Made by a program: the position numbers and the translations under genes. The notes under the pieces were generated by a model. That model was not told the origin of the DNA. It made no database searches and saw only the letters and a list, made by a program, of their open reading frames with translations. Positions 1 through 5,159 of a stretch of 5,159 bases of DNA are shown one piece after another. Numbering within the stretch: the first letter of the stretch is position 1; each line of letters starts with the position of its first letter. Source of the stretch: Flavobacterium sp. (GTDB lineage Bacteria > Bacteroidota > Bacteroidia > Flavobacteriales > Flavobacteriaceae); contig JADMKR010000086.1 of the NCBI GenBank assembly GCA_015478765.1, positions 1-5,159 of the forward strand, read 5' to 3'.

Positions 1-617
1 CTTGGAACCGCACCTAACGCTTTCCCACATGCCGATCCCGCACCGTGCCCCGGCCAAACTTGAATATAATCGGGCAGGTTGCCGAATTTTTGTACCGAAT
101 CGAACATCTGTCTCGCACCGTCTTCTTTGGTGCCAACAATTCCCGCCGCTTTTTCAAGCAGGTCGGGGCGGCCAACGTCGCCTACAAATACGAAGTCGCC
201 GGTAAAAAACATTACCGGTTCGCCACTTGCCGGAGTATCGGTAAGTAAAAAGCTGATACTTTCCGGAGTGTGTCCCGGCGTGTGGACTACTTCGAAAATA
301 AGATTGCCCAGATTGATCTTCTGGCCGTTTTTGAGCCCAATATGGGGAAATTCATATTGCCAATCAGGCCCGCCTTCGTCTGACAGGTACATATCGGCGC
401 CGGTCAGTGCCGCAAGTTCGCGTGAACCTGACAGGAAATCGGCGTGAATGTGCGTTTCGAAGATATGCGTAATCGTCATTTTGTTCTGTTTGGCAATTTC
501 CAGATAGGTATCGACATCTCTTTTTGCATCTATAACTGCAGCGACGCCGGCTTTTTGGCATCCTATGAAGTAGCTCGCCTGAGCAAGGCTTTTATCGTAA
601 ACGTGTTGGAAAAGCAT
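1..617 (-). CDS. Persulfide dioxygenase-like MBL-fold metallo-hydrolase, N-terminal part (runs off left edge)
   Basis: Reading leftward from the ATG at 617, the frame stays open for 205 codons to the edge, so the C-terminus is missing. The protein is a metallo-beta-lactamase fold of the ETHE1/persulfide dioxygenase (PDO) type, which oxidises glutathione persulfide or related sulfane sulfur to sulfite using one iron. Visible motifs are THIHADFLSG (residues 55-64; His56, His58, Asp60), HTPGHTPES with His116, TGDFVFVGDVGRPDL with Asp141, and WPGHGAGSACGKALGAVP with His191. By family homology the iron ligands should be His56, His116 and Asp141. The usual last His of HxHxDH is Phe61. Family members with this GHGAGSACGKALG block are normally about 450 residues, with rhodanese domains after the MBL domain; that part would lie outside the window. 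No signal peptide is seen, so it is probably cytoplasmic. The start is chosen because MLFQHVYDKSLAQASYFIG matches the usual family N-terminus. There is no Shine-Dalgarno, only A-rich sequence. Substrate is inferred from family. Confidence 0.9.
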   Translation of the reverse strand, partial: MLFQHVYDKSLAQASYFIGCQKAGVAAVIDAKRDVDTYLEIAKQNKMTITHIFETHIHADFLSGSRELAALTGADMYLSDEGGPDWQYEFPHIGLKNGQKINLGNLIFEVVHTPGHTPESISFLLTDTPASGEPVMFFTGDFVFVGDVGRPDLLEKAAGIVGTKEDGARQMFDSVQKFGNLPDYIQVWPGHGAGSACGKALGAVP

Positions 618-642
618 CTTTGTGTATTTTATATTTGTTGTT

Positions 643-650
643 CAAAATTA
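643..650 (-). promoter_or_regulatory. Candidate -7 box (TAATTTTG) of the PDO-like gene
   Basis: On the minus strand this reads TAATTTTG, an exact fit to the Bacteroidota sigma-A -7 consensus TAnnTTTG. It would start transcription near 639, giving a leader of roughly 22 nt before the ATG at 617. No TTTG/TTG -33 element is visible at the usual 17-23 nt spacing, so an activator could be needed. Short motifs occur by chance in AT-rich DNA, so this is tentative. Confidence 0.4.
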
Positions 651-673
651 AGCAATGACCGACTTATAATTGG

Positions 674-685
674 TGACATCGATTA
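674..685. promoter_or_regulatory. Possible imperfect Crp/Fnr-like half-conserved dyad (TGAC-N4-ATTA)
   Basis: The sequence TGACATCGATTA matches six of the eight specified bases of the Fnr-type core TGAT-N4-ATCA. Its centre (679.5) is 29.5 nt upstream of the first base of the TAATTTTG box at 650, which is about -40.5 from the predicted start. That is near the class II activator position. The match alone is weak. It is listed because the divergent CoA-transferase promoter shows the same spacing with a perfect dyad. Confidence 0.25.
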
Positions 686-791
686 AAAATTAGATTTTTT
701 TTGATCCGTGCGGAAAATTGCTGATCCTGCCCGTGGTTGGATTTAGGTTGTTGCCGCGTGGTAAAGTTCGGTGGATTTTGCCCGTCATCAT

Positions 792-805
792 ATGATTTTA
801 ATCAT
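792..805. promoter_or_regulatory. Perfect dyad ATGATT-TT-AATCAT, Crp/Fnr-like operator candidate
   Basis: ATGATT at 792-797 and AATCAT at 800-805 are exact reverse complements separated by TT. The core reads TGAT-N4-ATCA (793-804), identical to the core of the Fnr consensus TTGAT-N4-ATCAA; only the outermost bases differ. The centre at 798.5 lies 29.5 nt upstream of the TACCTTTA box at 828, about -40.5 from the predicted start, as expected for a class II activator site. No Crp/Fnr regulator gene is in the window, so the binding protein is inferred. Confidence 0.45.
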
Positions 806-827
806 TAATTTAGACAAAACTGGCTTT

Positions 828-835
828 TACCTTTA
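828..835 (+). promoter_or_regulatory. Candidate -7 box (TACCTTTA) of the CoA-transferase gene
   Basis: TACCTTTA differs from the Bacteroidota -7 consensus TAnnTTTG only in the last base. It predicts a start near 839 and a very short leader of about 10 nt before the ATG at 849. No TTTG/TTG -33 element sits at the normal spacing, which again fits an activator-dependent promoter. If this promoter is real, translation cannot begin at the upstream in-frame codons (771, 792). Confidence 0.35.
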
Positions 836-848
836 CATAAAAAATACA

Positions 849-2129
849 ATGACAAAATATACGACCGCCGCCGAGGCACTCAAAGAAATAAAATCTGGTA
901 ACCGGGTTTACGTCCAGGCTGCCGCCGCAACCCCTTCAATATTGACAAAAGCATTGGCCGATCGCGCGCCTGACCTTCGCGGTGTGGAAGTTTGCCACCT
1001 TCATACCGAAGGCGAAGCGCCCTATGCCAATCCCGAACTTAGCGAAAGCTTTCACGTCAATTCGTTTTTTATTGGTAAGAACGTTCGCCATACGCTGGCT
1101 TCGGGCAATGGTTCCTACACGCCTGTGTTCTTGAGCGAGCTTCCGCATCTCTTCAAAAAAGAGGTGTTGAAACTAGACGCGGTGCTGATTCATGTTTCAC
1201 CGCCAGACAATCATGGCTATTGCTCTCTAGGAACCTCTGTAGAAGCTACGGTTGCAGCTATCGAGAAAGCGCGTGTCGTCATTGCGCAGGTGAACCCAAA
1301 GATGCCGCGGACATTCGGCGACAGTATTCTGCACATCTCCCGAATCAACTATATCGTGGAGGCCGACATGCCGATATTCGGTCACGAAAATAAAGCGTGC
1401 AGCGATATCGAAAAACAAATAGGTCGGCACGTGGCTTCAATCATAGACGATAAAAGTACGTTGCAGATGGGAATCGGGTCGATACCGAATGCGGTGCTGG
1501 AGAACCTGCATCACCACAAGGATCTTGGCCTTCACACTGAAATGTTCTCTGATGGCGTCATCGACCTGATTGAGAACGGCGTCATCAATTGTAAATATAA
1601 GGGAACCGGTAAGGGTAGGGCATTGGCAACTTTTCTTATTGGTTCGCAGCGGTTGTACGATTTTGTCGATGACAATCCTTTTATCGAGATGCGCGAATCC
1701 TCATTCGTGAATGACACGGCAATCATTAGACGAAATCCGCGGATGGTGTCGATAAATTCAGCCATCGAAGTTGATCTTACGGGTCAGGTGTGTGCCGATT
1801 CGATAGGACCAAGGATGTATTCGGGTGTGGGAGGTCAAATGGATTTTATTCGGGGCGCAGCCTTAAGCGATGGCGGAAAAGCGATCATAGCACTTCCATC
1901 GGTAACCAAAAACGGCGAAAGCCGAATCGTACCGTTTTTAAAACAAGGTGCGGGCGTTGTAACTACGCGTGCGCACGCTCAATACATCATCACTGAGAAC
2001 GGAATTGCCGATTTATATGGCAGATCGTTAAAAGAGCGGGTAAAAGCTTTAGTGAATATCGCACATGCCGATCATCAGGAACAGATATCAAAATCGTATC
2101 ACGAACTGCTATCGCGTAATGTTTGCTGA
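849..2129 (+). CDS. Acetyl-CoA hydrolase/transferase family protein (4-hydroxybutyrate CoA-transferase-like)
   Basis: This 426-residue protein belongs to the family I CoA-transferases of the AbfT/Cat1/acetyl-CoA hydrolase group. These enzymes move CoA between acyl-CoA and a carboxylate (for example acetate, succinate or 4-hydroxybutyrate) through a glutamyl-CoA thioester. The length is normal for AbfT-like members. Visible blocks are SPPDNHGYCSLGTSVE (117-132), LQMGIGSIPNAVLENL (205-220), LHTEMFSDGV (228-237) and the glycine-rich SGVGGQMDFIRGA (325-337). By homology to AbfT Glu238, the catalytic residue is Glu231. The start at 849 is chosen because MTKYTTAAEALKEIKSG fits the family N-terminus. 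An extension to GTG 771 adds a 26-residue Ile/Tyr-rich stretch with no family counterpart, encoded over the candidate operator and promoter. No signal peptide is present. The next gene begins 18 nt after the stop on the same strand, so they are probably co-transcribed. The acyl substrate cannot be told from sequence. Confidence 0.92.
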   Translation: MTKYTTAAEALKEIKSGNRVYVQAAAATPSILTKALADRAPDLRGVEVCHLHTEGEAPYANPELSESFHVNSFFIGKNVRHTLASGNGSYTPVFLSELPHLFKKEVLKLDAVLIHVSPPDNHGYCSLGTSVEATVAAIEKARVVIAQVNPKMPRTFGDSILHISRINYIVEADMPIFGHENKACSDIEKQIGRHVASIIDDKSTLQMGIGSIPNAVLENLHHHKDLGLHTEMFSDGVIDLIENGVINCKYKGTGKGRALATFLIGSQRLYDFVDDNPFIEMRESSFVNDTAIIRRNPRMVSINSAIEVDLTGQVCADSIGPRMYSGVGGQMDFIRGAALSDGGKAIIALPSVTKNGESRIVPFLKQGAGVVTTRAHAQYIITENGIADLYGRSLKERVKALVNIAHADHQEQISKSYHELLSRNVC

Positions 2130-2147
2130 TGCTCCTAAAATGATGCA

Positions 2148-2708
2148 ATGAAACTACATATTAAAAATATGGTTTGCAATCGGTGCAAAACCGTGGTGCG
2201 ATCCGAGCTGGAACAATTGGGACTGAATCCGGTTTCGGTTGAACTTGGCTCGGTCGAACTGGCACATCCTCTTGAGAAATCGGCTATGGAATTGCTCCGA
2301 AACAAGCTTCGTTCCCATGGATTCGAAATCATTGATGACCGAAAAAGCCGCGTAGTGGAAAAGGTAAAAAATCTCATCATCGAATTGATCTATGAAAATG
2401 ACAATCGCCTGAAAACCAATTTATCAGACTATTTAGCGCAAAGAATCGGGAACGAATACAGTCATATCAGCAATTTATTTTCACAAACCGAATCCATGAC
2501 CATCGAGCAATATTATATCGTCCAGAAAATTGAGCGGGTCAAAGAATTATTGGTTTATGATGAAATGAACCTGAATGAAATTGCCAATCTCCTGAATTAC
2601 AGCAGTGCATCGCATCTAACTAAACAATTTAAGAAATTAACAGGCCTCACGCCCACATTTTTTAAAGAACTCAAGGATCAAAAGAGAAAACCGCTCGACC
2701 AGCCATAA
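2148..2708 (+). CDS. HMA-like domain fused to AraC-type HTH: probable copper-responsive regulator
   Basis: This 186-residue cytoplasmic protein has two visible parts. Residues 1-64 fit a compact heavy-metal-associated (HMA) beta-alpha-beta-beta-alpha-beta fold: KLHIKNM strand, MVCNRC metal loop (Met8, Cys10, Cys13), helix to about 24, two strands at 28-39, helix 43-58, then FEIID. Residues about 90-175 form an AraC/XylS DNA-binding domain: the first helix-turn-helix lies around 93-125, the linker helix YYIVQKIERVKELL at 122-135, and the second HTH LNEIANLLNYSSASHLTKQF at 142-161, followed by KKLTGLTPTFFKEL. It is much shorter than classic AraC proteins of about 290 residues because there is no cupin domain. 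The MxCxxC loop and the adjacent Cu+-ATPase gene suggest that it senses copper and activates the exporter; this is inference. The ATG at 2148 starts exactly at the first HMA strand. No Shine-Dalgarno is visible. Confidence 0.88.
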   Translation: MKLHIKNMVCNRCKTVVRSELEQLGLNPVSVELGSVELAHPLEKSAMELLRNKLRSHGFEIIDDRKSRVVEKVKNLIIELIYENDNRLKTNLSDYLAQRIGNEYSHISNLFSQTESMTIEQYYIVQKIERVKELLVYDEMNLNEIANLLNYSSASHLTKQFKKLTGLTPTFFKELKDQKRKPLDQP

Positions 2709-2713
2709 CTTTG
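2706..2713 (+). promoter_or_regulatory. Candidate -7 box (TAACTTTG) for the copper ATPase gene
   Basis: TAACTTTG is an exact match to TAnnTTTG and overlaps the TAA stop codon of the regulator gene. It would give the ATPase its own start near 2717 with a leader of about 73 nt. A second, poorer candidate is GACCTTTG at 2759-2766, which would leave a short leader. Neither has a clear -33 TTTG/TTG partner, so read-through from the regulator gene across the 81-nt gap remains equally possible. No terminator-like stem is seen in that gap. Confidence 0.3.
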
Positions 2714-2789
2714 CAGATTCTTTCCACAATAGTACAAACGCATCGGCAATAAAATCGAGACCTTTGTATGGTATCAAAAAATCTTGACG

Positions 2790-5159
2790 ATGAAACATTC
2801 TTATCAATTAACCGGTATGACATGTTCCGGTTGCGAGGCATCGGTAAAATCGAAATTGCTTTCGCTGCCGGGCGTCACCGAAACCGAAGTTTCGAAGGAC
2901 GCGCACAAAGCCGTGATCACAATGGACAACCATTTGTCGCTGAACGAACTTCAGGACGCTTTGGGCGGACCTGAAAGCAAATATCAAATCGCCCCGGAAG
3001 GCAGTCCTGTGCCACAACATCGACCTGACAAATCCAATATAAAACCTGATGATTCACCAGGAACTTACTACTGCCCGATGCACTGCGAAGGTGATAAGGT
3101 ATATGACAAATTTGGAAGTTGTCCCGTGTGTGGGATGAACCTTGAAAAGGCACCTGCACTTCAACGAAAAGCGGTCAAATACACCTGCCCGATGCATCCT
3201 GAAATAGTAGAAGATTCTTCGGGCGCATGCCCGCTATGCGGAATGGACCTCGTACCCATGGAAGTTGATGATGAGGAAGATGACTCGACCTACTTAAATC
3301 TAAAGAAAAAATTCACAATTGCCCTGGCTTTTACCATTCCTGTCTTCTTAATTGCGATGATGGACATGGTGCCCGGTAATCCGCTTGCTGATGTTTTATC
3401 AATGCAGACTTGGAACTGGGTGCAGCTGGTATTATCCATTCCGGTGGTTGCGGTAACATGGATGTTTTTCGAACGAGCATGGACATCGGTCGTAACCCGA
3501 CATTTAAATATGTTCACCCTCATCGGCCTAGGAACAGGAGTGGCTATCCTATTTAGTATTGTCGCATTGATGTTTCCGTCGATATTTCCTGCGCAGTTTA
3601 AAAGCATGGGTGTGGTTCATGTATATTTTGAAGCGGCCACCGTTATCCTGACATTAGTACTGCTGGGCCAGCTTCTCGAGGCAAGGGCTCATAGCCGGAC
3701 AAACAGCGCGATCAAGGAATTGCTGAAACTCGTTCCCTCGACAGCAAGTATTTTAATTGACGGTGTCGAAAAAACTATTGCCGTTGATGCACTGCAAAAA
3801 GGTGATATAGTACGCGTCAAGCCAGGAGCTAAAATTCCGGTTGATGGCAGAATTACAAAAGGCGAAACGACTATTGATGAGTCGATGATCACCGGCGAAC
3901 CGATGCCCGTCGAGAAGAAAACACATGATTCGGTTACAGCCGGCACCATAAACGGCAATGCCTCCTTTGAAATGACTGCCGAAAAAGTCGGTGCCGAAAC
4001 CCTGCTGTCGCAAATAATTAAAATGGTAAACGACGCCAGCCGCTCACGGGCGCCGATCCAGAAGATGGTCGATAAGGTCGCGGCTTACTTTGTACCGATT
4101 GTGATTATTATTTCCATTATTACCTTTTTTGCCTGGTTGATTTTGGGAAGCGAATCCAATGTGGTTTTTGCGCTGACGAATGCTATCGCCGTGCTGATTA
4201 TCGCCTGTCCGTGTGCGCTTGGGCTGGCAACACCGATGTCGGTTATGGTGGGTGTAGGCCGCGGTGCACAGAATGGCGTATTGATAAAAAATGCAGAAGC
4301 GCTGGAACGCTTGAGTAAAGTCGACACATTAATCATCGACAAAACCGGAACAATCACCCAAGGGAAACCATCGGTGGGAGCGTTGGTGCTCGAACATGGG
4401 TTTGACGAAAAAGATGTGTTGCAAATGATCGCGTCGTTAAACCAGCATAGCGAACATCCGTTGGCCGCAGCAATTGTAAGCTTTGGCCAAAAGAAAAGGA
4501 TACGGTTTGAAGATGTGCTTGATTTTGCATCGGTCACCGGCAAAGGTGTCACCGGCACGGTTGCAGGAAAACAGGTGACCCTCGGAAACAAAAAGCTACT
4601 CGATCAGCAACACATTGCCATATCAGAACCACTAACAGAAACGGCGCTCGTGGAGCAGCAAACCGGAAAAACGGTATCCTATATCGCTATTGACCGGGCG
4701 GTCGCCGGATTCATTACAATTACCGACAAAATTAAATCTACAAGCAAAGCCGCCATAAAGGAATTATTAGACAATGATATTTCGGTAATCATGCTAACGG
4801 GCGACAATGTCAATACGGCCAAGGCGGTGGCGGCCGAACTGAGTTTGACTGACTTTAAAGCAGGATTTTTGCCTGAGGACAAACTCAACGAGATCAAACG
4901 TTTACAGCAACAGGGACGGATCGTTGCTATGGCGGGTGACGGAATCAATGATGCACCTGCTCTGGCGCAGGCCAATGTGGGTATCGCCATGGGCACCGGG
5001 ACCGATGTCGCTATCGAAAGCGCTTCGATAACATTGGTGAAAGGCGATCTGAAAGGAATCATGAAAGCCATTTCACTGAGCAAAAATGTGATGAAGAATA
5101 TCAAACAGAATCTCTTTTTTGCTTTCATCTATAATATCATCGGAATTCCGATAGCCGCC
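2790..5159 (+). CDS. copA: Cu+-exporting P-type ATPase (P1B-1), partial at C-terminus
   Basis: The 790 codons in the window run in frame to the last base with no stop. The protein pumps Cu+ (or Ag+) out of the cytoplasm using ATP. An N-terminal HMA domain (about 3-68) carries GMTCSGC (Cys12, Cys15). Two heavy-metal-binding repeats follow: YYCPMH...CPVCGM (93-118) and YTCPMHPE...CPLCGM (131-154), then an acidic linker. Predicted membrane helices lie near 174-195, 207-228, 241-262, 277-296, 431-452 and 460-485. Catalytic marks are TGE (368-370, actuator), CPC (473-475, membrane metal site), DKTG with phosphorylated Asp517, SEHP (554-557), TGDN (670-673) and GDGIND (716-721). TM7 shows FIYNIIGIPIAA with Tyr781 and Asn782, the P1B-1 signature. 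TM8 with its expected MxxSS motif lies beyond the edge, so roughly 40-50 residues are missing. The ATG at 2790 puts the HMA strand at the N-terminus; there is no Shine-Dalgarno. It follows the HMA-AraC gene by 81 nt. Confidence 0.95.
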   Translation, partial: MKHSYQLTGMTCSGCEASVKSKLLSLPGVTETEVSKDAHKAVITMDNHLSLNELQDALGGPESKYQIAPEGSPVPQHRPDKSNIKPDDSPGTYYCPMHCEGDKVYDKFGSCPVCGMNLEKAPALQRKAVKYTCPMHPEIVEDSSGACPLCGMDLVPMEVDDEEDDSTYLNLKKKFTIALAFTIPVFLIAMMDMVPGNPLADVLSMQTWNWVQLVLSIPVVAVTWMFFERAWTSVVTRHLNMFTLIGLGTGVAILFSIVALMFPSIFPAQFKSMGVVHVYFEAATVILTLVLLGQLLEARAHSRTNSAIKELLKLVPSTASILIDGVEKTIAVDALQKGDIVRVKPGAKIPVDGRITKGETTIDESMITGEPMPVEKKTHDSVTAGTINGNASFEMTAEKVGAETLLSQIIKMVNDASRSRAPIQKMVDKVAAYFVPIVIIISIITFFAWLILGSESNVVFALTNAIAVLIIACPCALGLATPMSVMVGVGRGAQNGVLIKNAEALERLSKVDTLIIDKTGTITQGKPSVGALVLEHGFDEKDVLQMIASLNQHSEHPLAAAIVSFGQKKRIRFEDVLDFASVTGKGVTGTVAGKQVTLGNKKLLDQQHIAISEPLTETALVEQQTGKTVSYIAIDRAVAGFITITDKIKSTSKAAIKELLDNDISVIMLTGDNVNTAKAVAAELSLTDFKAGFLPEDKLNEIKRLQQQGRIVAMAGDGINDAPALAQANVGIAMGTGTDVAIESASITLVKGDLKGIMKAISLSKNVMKNIKQNLFFAFIYNIIGIPIAA
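3066..3260 (+). repeat. Two tandem heavy-metal-binding (CPMH...CPxCGM) repeats inside the ATPase
   Basis: Protein residues 93-118 and 131-154 are two copies of the short heavy-metal-binding domain (the HMBD type, as in SilP/CusB-like proteins), separated by a 12-residue linker. Both keep CPMH and G-x-CP-x-CGM. The first differs: Pro after CPMH is replaced by Cys99, and two extra residues sit between the cysteine pairs. The DNA identity is limited (TGCCCGATGCA shared at the start of both), so this is an old duplication, not a recent repeat. The copies probably bind or hand over copper; their role is inferred. Confidence 0.75.

Larger units (their letters stand above)
618..848. other. Divergent intergenic region between the PDO-like and CoA-transferase genes
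   Basis: This 231-bp spacer separates two divergently transcribed genes and is more AT-rich near both gene starts than in its middle. It holds the two candidate promoter/dyad pairs listed separately. It also holds a short AT inverted repeat at 685-699 (AAAAAT-TAG-ATTTTT) followed by a T-run to 702. That stem is too AT-rich to call a terminator. The stretch around 720-780 contains no motif I can name. An in-frame extension of the CoA-transferase could begin at GTG 771 or ATG 792, but family alignment argues against it. No RNA gene is evident. Confidence 0.6.

Noticed and set aside
79..447. Plus-strand open frame of 122 codons opposite the PDO-like gene
   Set aside because: The minus-strand frame contains all metal-site motifs of the MBL family; the plus-strand translation resembles no protein and is an antisense shadow.
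685..702. AAAAAT-TAG-ATTTTT stem followed by T-run as a terminator
   Set aside because: It contains no G-C pairs in the stem and lies between two divergent gene starts, where no transcript needs to end.
2135..2380. Minus-strand 81-codon frame opposite the regulator gene
   Set aside because: It is Ser/Phe-rich with no domain and is opposite the well-supported HMA-like and linker segments.
2709..2789. Possible small gene or riboswitch in the gap before the ATPase
   Set aside because: At 81 nt it shows no open frame with a plausible start, no strong stem-loop and no riboswitch motif I can recognise.
2810..2832. Inverted repeat AACCGG-N11-CCGGTT at the start of the ATPase gene
   Set aside because: It falls on codons for the conserved TGMTCSG metal loop, so protein constraint explains it; the 11-nt gap and lack of a nearby promoter make an operator role unconvincing.
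3290..5128. Long open frames on the minus strand opposite the ATPase gene (3290-3607, 3689-3958, 4085-4591, 4679-5128)
   Set aside because: They lie wholly opposite a gene with complete P-type ATPase motifs, their translations are Ser/Thr/Pro/Ile-rich with no recognisable domain, and such shadows are common opposite well-biased coding sequence.

Overview
The window looks like chromosomal DNA of a Bacteroidota bacterium, possibly Flavobacteriia or a relative. None of the genes has a purine-rich Shine-Dalgarno; the starts follow A-rich leaders. Boxes resembling the Bacteroidota -7 element TAnnTTTG lie upstream of genes. The protein types (a PDO-like hydrolase, a CoA-transferase, a small AraC-type regulator and a CopA with HMBD repeats) also fit that phylum. 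Assignment below phylum is not possible from this sequence alone.

Layout. Bases 1-617, minus strand: the N-terminal 205 codons of a persulfide-dioxygenase-like MBL-fold hydrolase, cut by the left edge. Bases 618-848: a divergent intergenic region with two candidate promoters, each with a Crp/Fnr-like dyad at the same distance from its -7 box. Bases 849-2129, plus: an acetyl-CoA hydrolase/4-hydroxybutyrate CoA-transferase family enzyme. Bases 2148-2708, plus: a small protein joining an HMA-like N-terminus (MxCxxC) to an AraC-type DNA-binding domain. Bases 2790 to the right edge, plus: a Cu+-exporting P1B-1 ATPase with one HMA domain and two heavy-metal-binding repeats, cut about at TM7.

How it may work together. 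The regulator and the ATPase form an obvious copper-response pair: a likely cytoplasmic metal sensor/activator followed directly by the exporter. The CoA-transferase lies only 18 nt upstream of the regulator and is probably co-transcribed with it. The PDO-like gene is divergent and may share regulation with the CoA-transferase through the paired dyads. That would place sulfane-sulfur handling, acyl-CoA metabolism and copper export under a common signal such as low oxygen or redox state. The gene identities are well supported. The regulatory link is inference from motif spacing and gene order. No RNA genes, mobile elements, CRISPR arrays or convincing terminators were found.
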